From positions 62,001 through 126,000 of the forward strand of contig NZ_FNVA01000003.1 in NCBI RefSeq assembly GCF_900108185.1: DNA of 64,000 nucleotides. Reading direction: 5' to 3'. Both the position numbers and the translations under genes were made by a program. The number at the start of each line of letters is the position of its first letter. Position 1 is the stretch's first letter. The notes beneath the pieces are model-generated. The model did not search any database, was not told the origin of the DNA, and saw only the letters and a program-made list of their open reading frames with translations. The DNA comes from Bryocella elongata. Lineage in GTDB: Bacteria > Acidobacteriota > Terriglobia > Terriglobales > Acidobacteriaceae. Below, one piece after another: positions 33,987 to 41,978 of the stretch.

Positions 33987-35933
33987 ATGGGAAAGGAGCA
34001 ACCCGCAACGATGCCTCTGCCCTGGCTGCCAGTGCGAGACGATTGGGATGAGCAGCTTCGCCACGCGAGGTTCGCTGCCCAGGATGAAGCGATTGGGTTG
34101 CTGCGCTCTCTGGCACTTTCGCAGATGGAGTTCCCGCAGCTGGGCAAGCTCGACCGAGCGCTGACGAAGGTGCTTGCGGCGGGCCAGGCGGCGGCGCTGG
34201 AGCCAGTGCGACTGGCGATCCTCGGGTCTTCGACCACCAACCATCTGCCTGCGGCGATTCGCGTTGCAGGACTTCGGCGCGGTCTGGCCATCGAAATCTA
34301 CGAAGCGCCCTACGGCATGTACCGGCAGGAGCTGTTGAGCGCAGATTCCGGCCTCGCACGCTTTCGGCCCGACGTGGTGCTGCTGGCGCTCGACGCTCGG
34401 CACATGGTCGCGTGCGATGGAGCTTCGCCCGAAGCGGCGATCGAGCTGATGCAAGACTGCTGGCTGCGGGCGCGAGCAAGCTTCGGTTGCCAGGTCATTC
34501 AGCAGACGTTGCTTCCGGTTCTCCCCGCCGTGCTGGGAGACAACGAGGAGCGGCTGGCGTGCTCGCCTGCCACACGGCTGGAAGCTGTCAATCAGAAGCT
34601 CCGCGAGGTGGCTGCATCTGAGGGTGTGGACCTGCTCGCCATCGACCGTCTGTGCGCGGTGGACGGCCTTCGCGAGTGGCATGATGCGGCCCTGTGGCAT
34701 CGAGCAAAGTACGAGGTGCACCCTCGCGCTGCGGAGCTCTATGGCGATCACGTGGCGCGGCTTGTGGCAGCGGAGCGCGGCCGTTCGGCGAAGTGCCTCG
34801 TGCTCGATCTTGACAACACACTGTGGGGCGGTGTGATCGGTGATGACGGGCTCGAAGGCATCCTGCTGGGACAAGGCAGCGCCGCGGGCGAAGCGCATGT
34901 GGAGCTGCAGCGGTATGTGAAGAAGCTTGCCATGCGCGGCGTGGTGCTCGCGGTGTGCAGCAAGAACGACGAGGCCAACGCGCGTGAACCGTTCGAGGAG
35001 CATCTGGAGATGGTGCTGCGCTCGGGTGACATCGCATGCTTTGTTGCCAACTGGGAGGACAAGGCGGCCAATCTGCGCGAGATCGCAGCGCGGCTGAACC
35101 TTGGACTCGATGCGCTGGTGTTTCTCGACGACAACCCGGTGGAGCGTGCGCTGATCCGCCGCGAGCTGCCCATGGTGATGGTGCCTGAGATTGGCGAGGA
35201 CCCGGCAGAGTACGTGGGAACGCTGGCGGCGGCGGGGTACTTCGAAGGGCTGCGTGTTACCGAGGAAGATCGTGAGCGGGCTGCGATGTACCAGGCCAAC
35301 GCGGAGCGCGAGCGGCTGAAACGTGGCTACGCCTCGACGGGTTCGGGAGCGACGGATCTTGATAGTTATCTTGACTCGCTGGATATGACCCTGACCGCCG
35401 GGCCCATCGATGGCATGTGCCTTGCACGTGCGACGCAGCTGATCAACAAGACGAACCAGTTCAACCTGACGACGAAGCGCATGACCGAGTGCGAGGTCGC
35501 GGCGGCGGTGCGCAATCCGCACATGGTCACCCTCCAGGTGCGGCTCGCTGACCGTTTCGGTGACAACGGCATGATTGCCGTACTGCTCGCCTGCACCGAG
35601 GGACCCGAGGCGCAGATCCAGCTGTGGCTGATGAGCTGCCGCGTGTTGGGGCGACGGGTGGAAGAGGCCTGCTTGAATCTGCTCGTCGAACAGCTGCGCG
35701 GCATGGGCGTCGAACGGGTGTACGGCCTGTACAAGCCGACGGCGAAGAACGCGATGGTCAGCGAGCTCTACGAGCGGCTGGGCTTTTCGCGATTGCAGAC
35801 TGCCGCGACGGGAGAACCGGCGAGCGATGAGTCGCACTGGGAGCTCGAGATCGCGCGATTCACACCCCACGATGTGCCGATGCGGGTGATTTCGACGGCA
35901 TCGATCGAGGCACAACCGGCCGTACCGGCCTAG
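33987..35933 (+). CDS. FkbH-like HAD-IIIC family protein
   Basis: The protein has 648 residues. An ATG at 34011, after AAAGGAG, would shorten it by eight residues. The N-terminal domain has VRLAILGSSTTNHL. The HAD domain has KCLVLDLDNTLWGGVIGDDG, VLAVCSKNDEANA and LVFLDDNPVERALIRRE. A C-terminal GNAT-like part has RATQLINKTNQFNLTTKRMT. FkbH-like proteins load glyceryl or related acyl units onto carrier proteins, or act as phosphatases in polyketide and surface-glycan pathways. No carrier protein or synthase is present nearby. A VOC-fold gene follows after 61 bp and may act with it. The substrate is unknown. Confidence 0.85.
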   Translation: MGKEQPATMPLPWLPVRDDWDEQLRHARFAAQDEAIGLLRSLALSQMEFPQLGKLDRALTKVLAAGQAAALEPVRLAILGSSTTNHLPAAIRVAGLRRGLAIEIYEAPYGMYRQELLSADSGLARFRPDVVLLALDARHMVACDGASPEAAIELMQDCWLRARASFGCQVIQQTLLPVLPAVLGDNEERLACSPATRLEAVNQKLREVAASEGVDLLAIDRLCAVDGLREWHDAALWHRAKYEVHPRAAELYGDHVARLVAAERGRSAKCLVLDLDNTLWGGVIGDDGLEGILLGQGSAAGEAHVELQRYVKKLAMRGVVLAVCSKNDEANAREPFEEHLEMVLRSGDIACFVANWEDKAANLREIAARLNLGLDALVFLDDNPVERALIRRELPMVMVPEIGEDPAEYVGTLAAAGYFEGLRVTEEDRERAAMYQANAERERLKRGYASTGSGATDLDSYLDSLDMTLTAGPIDGMCLARATQLINKTNQFNLTTKRMTECEVAAAVRNPHMVTLQVRLADRFGDNGMIAVLLACTEGPEAQIQLWLMSCRVLGRRVEEACLNLLVEQLRGMGVERVYGLYKPTAKNAMVSELYERLGFSRLQTAATGEPASDESHWELEIARFTPHDVPMRVISTASIEAQPAVPA

Positions 35934-35994
35934 CGCTCGTTTCGTTCCCGCAGGTCATTCCCGCACGTCATCCCTGCTCCAGGAGATCGCCTTG

Positions 35995-36450
35995 ATGGTT
36001 GCGCCCAACCTGGTCCTGCACCACGTCGGCTATGCGGTGAAGGAGATCGAGCCGATCGCGGCGCTCTATATCGAGCGCTTCGGGTATGAAATAGCCTCGC
36101 CGGTGATCCACGATCCTTTGCAGACCGCGCGGGTGCAGTTCCTGCGCATTCCGGGCAATCCGGCGTACCTGGAGTTTGTCGCGCCCGACGGTCCCGCAAG
36201 CGTGCTCACGAATGCCGTGGCCAAGGGCGGTGGGCTCAATCATCTCTGCTACACCTCTGGGCCGCTGGAGGAGACGATCGCCCACTTGCAGGCCTCGCAG
36301 ATGATTCTCATCTCCGAACCGAAGCATGCGGTCGCATTCGACGGGCGGCGGATCTGCTGGCTGATGGGGCGCGACCGGTCCCCTGTGGAGCTGGTGGAGC
36401 GGCGGGCTCCTGACGACCTCTGCACCCCGCTGACCGAAGTTGAGCCTTGA
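35995..36450 (+). CDS. VOC (glyoxalase/epimerase-fold) protein
   Basis: The protein has 151 residues from the ATG at 35995, with AGGAG about 10 nt upstream. LVLHHVGYAVKEIEPIAALY and GLNHLCYTSGPLEETIAHLQ are the two beta-alpha-beta halves of the vicinal-oxygen-chelate fold. Possible metal ligands are the His residues in LHHVGY and LNHLCY plus Glu in EFVAPDG and VELVERR. Methylmalonyl-CoA epimerases and lactoylglutathione lyases share this layout. Pairing with the FkbH-like gene suggests an epimerase or hydro-lyase in the same small pathway. This is inferred only. Confidence 0.8.
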   Translation: MVAPNLVLHHVGYAVKEIEPIAALYIERFGYEIASPVIHDPLQTARVQFLRIPGNPAYLEFVAPDGPASVLTNAVAKGGGLNHLCYTSGPLEETIAHLQASQMILISEPKHAVAFDGRRICWLMGRDRSPVELVERRAPDDLCTPLTEVEP

Positions 36451-36482
36451 GCCCCTTCATGCGCCGCTAGAATGGCATCTGC

Positions 36483-37577
36483 ATGGCAACACGTGTTCGA
36501 TCGTTTGCGAAGATCAATCTCGGCCTGGCGGTGGGTCCACCGCGGCCGGACGGCTTTCATGCCCTCTCGACCATCTACCAGACGATCGGGCTGCACGACT
36601 TCGTGACGGTCTCGGCGCGACAGGCTGCTGAGATGAGGATCACGCTGACGGCGAATCACCGGGGCGTGCCTCGCACCGAAAACGGCGATGCCGAGAAGAA
36701 CACCGCCTGGCGGATGGTGTCTGCGGCGCTGACCCGGATGGGCGTGACCGCCGAGGTTCACCTCGATATCGACAAGCGTCTGCCGGTGCAGGGCGGGCTT
36801 GGCGCGGGGTCGGCGAATGCGGTCGCGGCGCTGATGGGGTTGGAGCGGGAGCTCGGCGTGGCGCTGCCGGGAGCGGAGCGTTTGCGGCTGGCGGCGGAGA
36901 TTGGGTCGGATGTGCCGCTATTCTTGCTGGGCGGCACGGTACTTGGGATCGGGCGCGGCGAAGAGGTGTATCCCCTTCCGGATCTTGGGGTTGCGCCGTG
37001 CGTTGTCGCCACGCCGGGGGTTGGCGTTTCGACCAAGCAGGCGTTCGCCGACCTGGATGCGCGGTACCCGAGTGCGGGCTCGGTCGCGCCCTCATTGACC
37101 TCCAGTGTGGAAAACGCTAGAATAACGAAGTTGAGCTGCGCGTCAGCCGCCGTTTGGGCCTGCAATGGAATTGCGGGCAATGCGAACGGAACTGCGCCGC
37201 ACTCCTCCGGTACCACCCCAACAGTTTCTCCGGAACACGGTTTCGGGATTTCGCCTTCGGGCGAGCAGTTCGAGGGTGGTCTGGCCGAGAACCCACTTCT
37301 CGCGCTTGTCCGCACCGGGATCGAGAACGACTTCGAAGAGGTCGTCTTCTCACAGCATCCCTTCCTGCGTTCAACCAAGCGTGAGTTATTGGGAAGCAGC
37401 TCGAGCCAGGCGCTGTACGCAGCGCTTTCCGGCTCGGGGTCGGCGTTGTTTGGTCTGTACTTCAGTCAAGCAGCGGCGCGAGAAGCTCAACAGCGGGTCG
37501 AACATTCGGGCACCAGGGCGCTCCTTACGGAGATGCTGGATCGCCAGACGTACTTCGACACGATGTTCGCAGAGTAG
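36483..37577 (+). CDS. ispE: 4-diphosphocytidyl-2-C-methyl-D-erythritol kinase with internal insert
   Basis: IspE phosphorylates CDP-methylerythritol in the MEP isoprenoid pathway. The 364 residues include SFAKINLGLAVGPPRPDGFH (N-terminal substrate site), PVQGGLGAGSANAVAAL (GHMP ATP loop, about residues 101-117) and LSGSGSALFGLY (about 315-326). The usual length is about 285 residues. The excess is an insert at about residues 196-270, between DLDARYP and LALVRTGIENDFEE, rich in Ser, Gly, Ala and Thr. The insert DNA contains a promoter-like TTGACC-N17-TAGAAT (37095-37123). TAGAAT at 36468-36473 may serve as the gene's own -10. tRNA-Gln and prs follow. Confidence 0.88.
   Translation: MATRVRSFAKINLGLAVGPPRPDGFHALSTIYQTIGLHDFVTVSARQAAEMRITLTANHRGVPRTENGDAEKNTAWRMVSAALTRMGVTAEVHLDIDKRLPVQGGLGAGSANAVAALMGLERELGVALPGAERLRLAAEIGSDVPLFLLGGTVLGIGRGEEVYPLPDLGVAPCVVATPGVGVSTKQAFADLDARYPSAGSVAPSLTSSVENARITKLSCASAAVWACNGIAGNANGTAPHSSGTTPTVSPEHGFGISPSGEQFEGGLAENPLLALVRTGIENDFEEVVFSQHPFLRSTKRELLGSSSSQALYAALSGSGSALFGLYFSQAAAREAQQRVEHSGTRALLTEMLDRQTYFDTMFAE
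37095..37123 (+). promoter_or_regulatory. Near-consensus sigma-70 promoter inside the ispE insert
   Basis: The -35 TTGACC (37095-37100) is separated by exactly 17 nt from -10 TAGAAT (37118-37123). It points towards the 3' end of ispE, tRNA-Gln and prs. A UUCG-loop hairpin (37251-37264) lies downstream in the same insert. Confidence 0.55.
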
Positions 37578-37610
37578 CTTCGTCGGCACTGTAGTTCAGG
37601 CCGGGAAGAC

Positions 37611-37684
37611 TGGGCGATCGACTAACGGTAGGTCAAGTGCCTTTGACGCACTCAGTCCAGGTTCGAATCCTGGTCGCCCAACCA
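37611..37684 (+). tRNA. tRNA-Gln (anticodon TTG)
   Basis: The acceptor arm TGGGCGA/TCGCCCA, D-stem GAC/GTC, anticodon stem AGTGC/GCACT with loop CTTTGAC (anticodon TTG), and T-stem CCAGG/CCTGG with TTCGAAT all fold. CCA is encoded at 37682-37684. It lies between ispE and prs. Confidence 0.95.
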
Positions 37685-38020
37685 ACCTTAGCCGTTCGCC
37701 AGGCCCATTCAACAATCATGGGACCGCGCGAAATGTAGTTTTCGGGACTTTTGATTTTTGGCGCGGAAGCAACGTGATGCGCCGGGAAGTTTTTTGCAGT
37801 ATGCCGCCGGGCGGGGAGCAATTCTCGACATGGCGGAGGAAGTAAGAAAGAAGAGTTTCTGAGCCTTCGGAGTAGCGGGCAACACACGCACGAAGGCCAA
37901 AGAAGGAACCAGCGTTCTAGCAAGAGGGCCGTACGCGCACAAAACGGCGTACACGGCATGAGAGCAAGACAAAGCAGCTGAGTAAACAACAGGTCAACCA
38001 ACCTGGAGGGTTTCTCGAAC
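37685..38020 (+). other. 336-bp gap: tRNA trailer and prs leader
   Basis: No protein is visible. The gap holds two inverted repeats that could fold in the prs leader. One is GCCTTCG (37863-37869) with CGAAGGC (37891-37897). The other is a GC-rich pair around GTACGC and GCGTAC (about 37928-37958). GGAGGG precedes the prs GTG by about 15 nt. No recognised riboswitch is evident. Confidence 0.4.
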
Positions 38021-39118
38021 GTGAGCCAAAAAGACACGACTGCGGTTCCAACCCAGAGTTCTACGAGCGCAACCAGTGACGGCGCGGGGATTGACCCGGC
38101 GAAGCCGGCTGCGGATGCAGCCGCCCCTGCTCAGGCAGGCAAAGCGGCAGACAAAAAGCGCGTGTCGAAGGTAGTCGACGACAAGCGCTTCAAGATCTTC
38201 TCCGGATCGGCAAACAGGCCGTTGGCGGAGGAGGTCGGGAAGTTTCTCGGTGTACCCGTCGGCGAGACGCGCCTGGTGCGCTTCTCCGACGGCGAGACCC
38301 ACTTCCAGCTCCTTGAAAACGTGCGCGGTGTGGATGTCTTCGTCATCCAGCCCACCTGCCATCCGGTCGATCAGAACCTGATGGAGCTTCTGATCATGAT
38401 CGACGCGCTGCGACGCGCTTCGGCCGGACGCATCACCGCCGTGGTTCCGTACTACGGCTATGCCCGCCAGGACCGCAAAGACAAGCCCCGTGTGGCAATC
38501 ACGTCGAAGCTGGTTGCTGACCTGATGGTCAGTGCCGGAGCGCAGCGAGCGCTCTTCGTCGACCTGCATGCAGCCCAGATTCAGGGCTTCTTCAATATTC
38601 CCGTGGATCATCTGTTCGCCAGCCCGGTGCTGGTGAGCTACTTCCGCGACATGAACCTGCCGAACCTGACCGTGGTCAGCCCGGACGCCGGCGGCGTAGA
38701 GCGTGCGCGCTTCTTCGCCAAGAAGCTGGAAGTGCCGCTGGCCATCGTCGACAAGCGCAGGACAGACATCAACGTCACCGAGGTGATGAACGTGATCGGT
38801 GATGTAAAGGGCAGGACCTGCCTCATCCTCGACGACATCGTCGATACGGCAGGTACGCTGGTGAAGACCGCCGAGGCATTGCTGGACCAGGGCGCGGACC
38901 GCGTACTGGCCTGCGCCTCGCACGCCGTGCTGAGTGGCCCGGCCGTGGAGCGCATTACGAACTCCCGCCTCGAGCAGCTGGTGGTAACCAACACCATCCC
39001 TCTGAGCGACGCCGGGCAGAAGCTTGAAAAGATCAAGGTGCTTTCGATCGCCGGCCTGCTGGGCCGCGCCATTGAAAACATCCACCTGGAGACGTCGGTA
39101 TCGACGCTCTTCAACTAG
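38021..39118 (+). CDS. prs: Ribose-phosphate pyrophosphokinase with N-terminal extension
   Basis: Prs makes PRPP from ribose-5-phosphate and ATP for nucleotide, His and Trp synthesis. The conserved enzyme starts near FKIFSGSANRPLAEEVGKFL. Signatures include FSDGETHFQLLENVRG, RRASAGRITAVVPYYGYARQ, DLHAAQIQGFFNIPVDHLF and LILDDIVDTAGTL (PRPP loop). A 50-residue Ala/Pro/Lys-rich N-terminal extension is present from the GTG at 38021; E. coli Prs has none. No ATG lies between the GTG and the core, and a GTG at about 38165 is another possible start. A long inverted repeat follows the stop. Confidence 0.93.
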   Translation: MSQKDTTAVPTQSSTSATSDGAGIDPAKPAADAAAPAQAGKAADKKRVSKVVDDKRFKIFSGSANRPLAEEVGKFLGVPVGETRLVRFSDGETHFQLLENVRGVDVFVIQPTCHPVDQNLMELLIMIDALRRASAGRITAVVPYYGYARQDRKDKPRVAITSKLVADLMVSAGAQRALFVDLHAAQIQGFFNIPVDHLFASPVLVSYFRDMNLPNLTVVSPDAGGVERARFFAKKLEVPLAIVDKRRTDINVTEVMNVIGDVKGRTCLILDDIVDTAGTLVKTAEALLDQGADRVLACASHAVLSGPAVERITNSRLEQLVVTNTIPLSDAGQKLEKIKVLSIAGLLGRAIENIHLETSVSTLFN

Positions 39119-39120
39119 AG

Positions 39121-39273
39121 GCAAGGGATTAGGGGTCAGGGATTAGGGATTAGCAAGAGCATCCCTCCTGACATCGGTTCCAATCACAGCGGCGTGAGCC
39201 GCAAAGGGAGTGAAGGAGCAGCGAGGCACGAGCGGATTTGGCTAATCCCTAATCCCTGTTCCCTCATCCCTGC
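39121..39273 (+). repeat. Long inverted repeat with GGGATTAG words between prs and rplY
   Basis: The left arm (39121-39154) and right arm (39241-39273) are near-perfect reverse complements over about 33 bp. The right half is exact (CAGGGATTAGGGATTAGC). The loop is 86 nt. Each arm contains the word GGGATTAG repeated. It sits between the prs stop and the rplY start. Confidence 0.88.
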
Positions 39274-39298
39274 TCTTTGCGCCCGAAAGGAAAGCACA

Positions 39299-39973
39299 AT
39301 GGCAGACAAGACAGTTAGCGCAGTGGTTGCAACCCCGCGCACCGGTACCTTCAATAAGAACCATGCACGTCGGGTGCGCGTGTCGGGCCTGATCCCGGCC
39401 GTCGTTTACGGCGCAGGACTTCCCTCGGTAGCGGTCACGGTGGACCCCAAGGTCATCACCAAGATCCTGCACTCCGATTCCGGCCACAACACGCTGTTCG
39501 ATCTCTCCATCGAAGGCGCACCTGCGGCGAAGGGCATGATCGTCGACTGGCAGAACGAGCCTATCAAGGGTCACCTGCTGCACATCGACATCAAGCGCAT
39601 CGCGATGGACAAGATGATGCGCGTCAGCGTTCCCGTACAGCTGGTCGGTACCCCGGCTGGCGTGAAGACCGGCGGTGGCATCCTGAGCCAGGTTCTGCAC
39701 GAAGTCGAGATCGACTGCCTCCCGAACGACATCCCGAGCCACATCGACATCGACGTGACCGGACTCGAGGTTGGCCAGGCGATCCACATCTCCGAGCTTC
39801 CCCACACCGCCAGCTACAAGTTCATCGGCGGCGAAAACACGATGGTTGCGCACATCACGATCTCCAAGGCTGAGGCCGAGGCAGAAGCGGGTGTGGCTGC
39901 TCCGGCTGAGCCGGTTGTGGCGAAGAAGGGCAAGCAGGACGCTGAGAAGCCCGCCGCAGACAAGAAGAAGTAG
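39299..39973 (+). CDS. rplY: 50S ribosomal protein L25 (Ctc form)
   Basis: L25 binds 5S rRNA; this is the long Ctc-type form (224 residues). The ATG at 39299 has AAAGGAAA 7 nt upstream. An upstream in-frame start at 39194 would translate through the inverted repeat and is rejected. NHARRVRVSGLIPAVVYGAG and HLLHIDIKRIAMDKMMRVSV mark the 5S-binding domain. VEIDCLPNDIPSHIDIDVTG marks the C-terminal domain. The tail is Ala/Glu/Lys-rich. The order prs, rplY, pth is widely conserved in bacteria. It is flanked on both sides by inverted repeats. Confidence 0.95.
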   Translation: MADKTVSAVVATPRTGTFNKNHARRVRVSGLIPAVVYGAGLPSVAVTVDPKVITKILHSDSGHNTLFDLSIEGAPAAKGMIVDWQNEPIKGHLLHIDIKRIAMDKMMRVSVPVQLVGTPAGVKTGGGILSQVLHEVEIDCLPNDIPSHIDIDVTGLEVGQAIHISELPHTASYKFIGGENTMVAHITISKAEAEAEAGVAAPAEPVVAKKGKQDAEKPAADKKK

Positions 39974-39978
39974 TTCCG

Positions 39979-40067
39979 AAGTGAGTAGAGAGCAGTGAGC
40001 AACGAGTAGTGAAGGCAAGCATGAGCATCGAAATGTCTACTCACTCGTCACTGACCTCTACTCACTC
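39979..40067 (+). repeat. Inverted repeat with GTGAGTAGAG words between rplY and pth
   Basis: The left arm (about 39979-40013) and right arm (about 40035-40067) pair over about 30 bp with a few mismatches and a 3-nt bulge. Both arms are made of GTGAGTAG/CAGTGA words. The loop is about 20 nt, and the pth ATG follows after 22 nt. Confidence 0.82.
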
Positions 40068-40088
40068 GCTCCTTTCCGGAGCGGCAGC

Positions 40089-40682
40089 ATGAAGCTGATC
40101 GTAGGGCTTGGCAATCCTGGAGCGGAGTACGAGTTCACTCCGCACAACGCCGGGTTTCTAGCCATCGACCGGCTCGCTCTGGTGGCGGGCGCTACGGTCA
40201 GCAATCGGCGAGGCAGGGCCTTGACGGGCAAGGGACGGCTGGCAGGGGAAGACGTCCTGCTGGCGAAGCCTGAGACCTTCATGAACCTGAGCGGGCTTTC
40301 GATCGCCGCGCTGTTGAAGGAGTTAGAGCTTCAAGTCGAGGACCTGATCGTCCTCTACGACGAGCTCGCAATTCCGCTGGGTTCGATTCGCGTACGCGAG
40401 CGAGGTTCAGCGGGAGGGCACAACGGGGCCAAGTCGGTCATCGGGGTGCTTGGAACGGAAGAATGGAAGCGCATCCGTATCGGGGTCGGGAAACCGCCGC
40501 TCGAGACCGGACGCGAGGTAAAGGCCGGCGGCAAGGACTACCTGCTTTCGCCGATGACGAAGCGAGAGCTGGCCACGCTGGATGTAGTGCTCGACGATGC
40601 GGTACGCGCCGTCGAGGCCGTGATGATCAAAGGGATCACCGCGGCGATGAGTGAGTTCAATAAGAAAGTGAGTAGTGATTAG
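40089..40682 (+). CDS. pth: Peptidyl-tRNA hydrolase
   Basis: Pth releases peptides from prematurely dropped peptidyl-tRNAs. The 197 residues match the family. MKLIVGLGNPGAEYEFTPHN contains the catalytic His (HNAGF). FMNLSG, VLYDELAIPLGSIRVRERGS and AGGHNGAKSVI are conserved blocks. The start is the ATG at 40089, directly after an inverted repeat. The 3' end of the gene (from 40667) is itself the left arm of the next inverted repeat, so the last codons (KKVSSD) are probably dictated by the repeat and not by protein function. Confidence 0.96.
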   Translation: MKLIVGLGNPGAEYEFTPHNAGFLAIDRLALVAGATVSNRRGRALTGKGRLAGEDVLLAKPETFMNLSGLSIAALLKELELQVEDLIVLYDELAIPLGSIRVRERGSAGGHNGAKSVIGVLGTEEWKRIRIGVGKPPLETGREVKAGGKDYLLSPMTKRELATLDVVLDDAVRAVEAVMIKGITAAMSEFNKKVSSD

Positions 40683-40750
40683 AGAGCAGAGAGTAGACCG
40701 CAGCAAGGTTGCAACGACGTCTACTCACTCCTCACTGAACTCTGCTCACT
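40667..40750 (+). repeat. Inverted repeat overlapping the pth 3' end
   Basis: The left arm (40667-40698) starts inside the pth coding sequence, and the right arm (40719-40750) is its reverse complement at about 24 of 32 positions. The words are the GTGAGTAG type seen between rplY and pth. The loop is 20 nt. Confidence 0.75.
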
Positions 40751-40792
40751 CAAAGAAAAACGCCAAGCCGTCGTGAGTTCGCTCAAAACGGT

Positions 40793-40809
40793 GCGGGGCA
40801 AAACCCCGC
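40793..40809 (+). promoter_or_regulatory. Short GC hairpin in the rpsF leader
   Basis: Arms GCGGGG (40793-40798) and CCCCGC (40804-40809) with loop CAAAA end 13 nt before the rpsF ATG. It could be part of an S6:S18-type autoregulatory leader, but the conserved CCG bulge is not established here. Confidence 0.35.
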
Positions 40810-40822
40810 GGAAAGAACAACA

Positions 40823-41287
40823 ATGAATCGCAGCTACGAAATCATGTTTATTGTTCGGCCGGACACCGATGAGGCCGAGACCGAAAAGCTGATCGAGACC
40901 TTCTCCGGTTACGTCACCACCGGTGGCGGCACGGTCAAGGCCGTCGAGAAGATGGGCCGCCGCCGTCTCGCTTACACCGTTCGCAAGTTCAACGACGGCA
41001 TCTACATCCTGCTGATCGTCGAAGCTCCGGCCTCGCTGATCTCCGAGATCGAGCGTCGTCTCCGCGTCTCCGAGCAGGTGATCAAGTTCATCACCGTGCG
41101 TACGGACGAGGAAGACAAGCGCGTTGCCAAGATCAAGAAGCACCGCGATGCGCACGTAAAGCGTTCGGCACTGCCGCAGGTGAGCCCCGAGGCCGCTGCT
41201 GTTGCTGCTGAGCCTGTGGCCGCTCCGGTTGCAGCTCCTGTAGCTGAGGCTCCGGCCCCCGCTGCGGCAGAGACCGTCACCGCGTAA
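40823..41287 (+). CDS. rpsF: 30S ribosomal protein S6
   Basis: S6 pairs with S18 on the 30S platform. The 154 residues begin MNRSYEIMFIVRPDTDEAET. The core has MGRRRLAYTVRKFNDGIYIL and the RNA-binding half SEQVIKFITVRTDEEDKRVA. The C-terminus has an extension of about 45 residues rich in Ala and Pro (EPVAAPVAAPVAEAPAPAAA), which S6 of E. coli lacks apart from a Glu tail. It starts the rpsF-rpsR-rplI operon. Confidence 0.96.
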   Translation: MNRSYEIMFIVRPDTDEAETEKLIETFSGYVTTGGGTVKAVEKMGRRRLAYTVRKFNDGIYILLIVEAPASLISEIERRLRVSEQVIKFITVRTDEEDKRVAKIKKHRDAHVKRSALPQVSPEAAAVAAEPVAAPVAAPVAEAPAPAAAETVTA

Positions 41288-41504
41288 GGCTCTCCTTTCG
41301 CTTCAGCGAAAGGACCTGACGTGAGGAGGCAATCAAGACCAACGCCGCAGGACGCTTCCAATCCTGCTTCGCGGGTGGGCCGAGCAAGTTGAGACGCCCA
41401 GATCGACCGAAGCAGTGCAATGTCCACGGGCCCCAGGGGGTCCGGAGCGTGAGCGGCAGAACCGGCCAGCCGAGAGAGCTGGCCACGAAAGAAGGAGCAG
41501 CAAC

Positions 41505-41900
41505 ATGGCTGACGAAACGACTCAAGCAGCAGCGCCGGCGGCAACCGCTGGCGAGACTCCGGCGGCGGCAGCAGCGCCGCGTGCCGAGGGTGGATCCCCG
41601 CGTCCCAGCGGCCCCGGCGGCCCCCGTCCCGGTGGTTCGCGTCCTCCCCGTCCCGGTGGGCCTGGCGGCCCTGGCGGCCGTAAGTTCTTCCGCCGCAAGA
41701 AGGTCTGCAAGTTCACGGTGGAGAAGATCGACACGATCAGCTACCGCGATGTGCGCCTGCTGCAGCAGTTTGTGAGCGATCGCGGCAAGATCATTCCGCG
41801 CCGCCTCACCGGCACCTCGGCCCCGTTCCAGCGCAAGCTGACCCGGGCCATCAAGCAGGCTCGGTCGATCGCCCTGCTGCCGTACGCCGCGAAGTTCTAG
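41505..41900 (+). CDS. rpsR: 30S ribosomal protein S18 with long N-terminal extension
   Basis: The protein has 131 residues. The ATG at 41505 follows GAAGGAG, a clear Shine-Dalgarno. The S18 core starts at [20 protein letters not shown] and continues with [18 protein letters not shown] and [13 protein letters not shown]. The first 60 residues are Ala-, then Pro/Gly/Arg-rich ([15 protein letters not shown]) and are absent from typical S18 (about 75 residues). The 217-bp gap after rpsF has no gene. Its role is probably rRNA binding through the basic Gly/Pro tail, an inference. Confidence 0.95.
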   Translation: MADETTQAAAPAATAGETPAAAAAPRAEGGSPRPSGPGGPRPGGSRPPRPGGPGGPGGRKFFRRKKVCKFTVEKIDTISYRDVRLLQQFVSDRGKIIPRRLTGTSAPFQRKLTRAIKQARSIALLPYAAKF

Positions 41901-41978
41901 CCCCGTCGCCCGGGCCGCAGACGCGGTTCCCGGGCGCATGCGCCGCTGTGAGCGGCCACGCAGTATTGGAGACAAGTC

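Noticed and set aside
31987-34479. 830-residue open frame antisense to the S10 peptidase and FkbH-like genes
   Set aside because: It is the mirror of strongly supported genes on the plus strand, has skewed Arg/His/Ala content and no domain. Long antisense frames are expected at this GC.
33633-35915. 760-residue antisense frame over the FkbH-like gene
   Set aside because: It has no recognisable motif, while the plus-strand protein has clear HAD motifs.
39194-39298. Upstream in-frame start for rplY adding 35 residues
   Set aside because: It would translate through the inverted repeat and lacks a Shine-Dalgarno. The ATG at 39299 has one and matches the family start.
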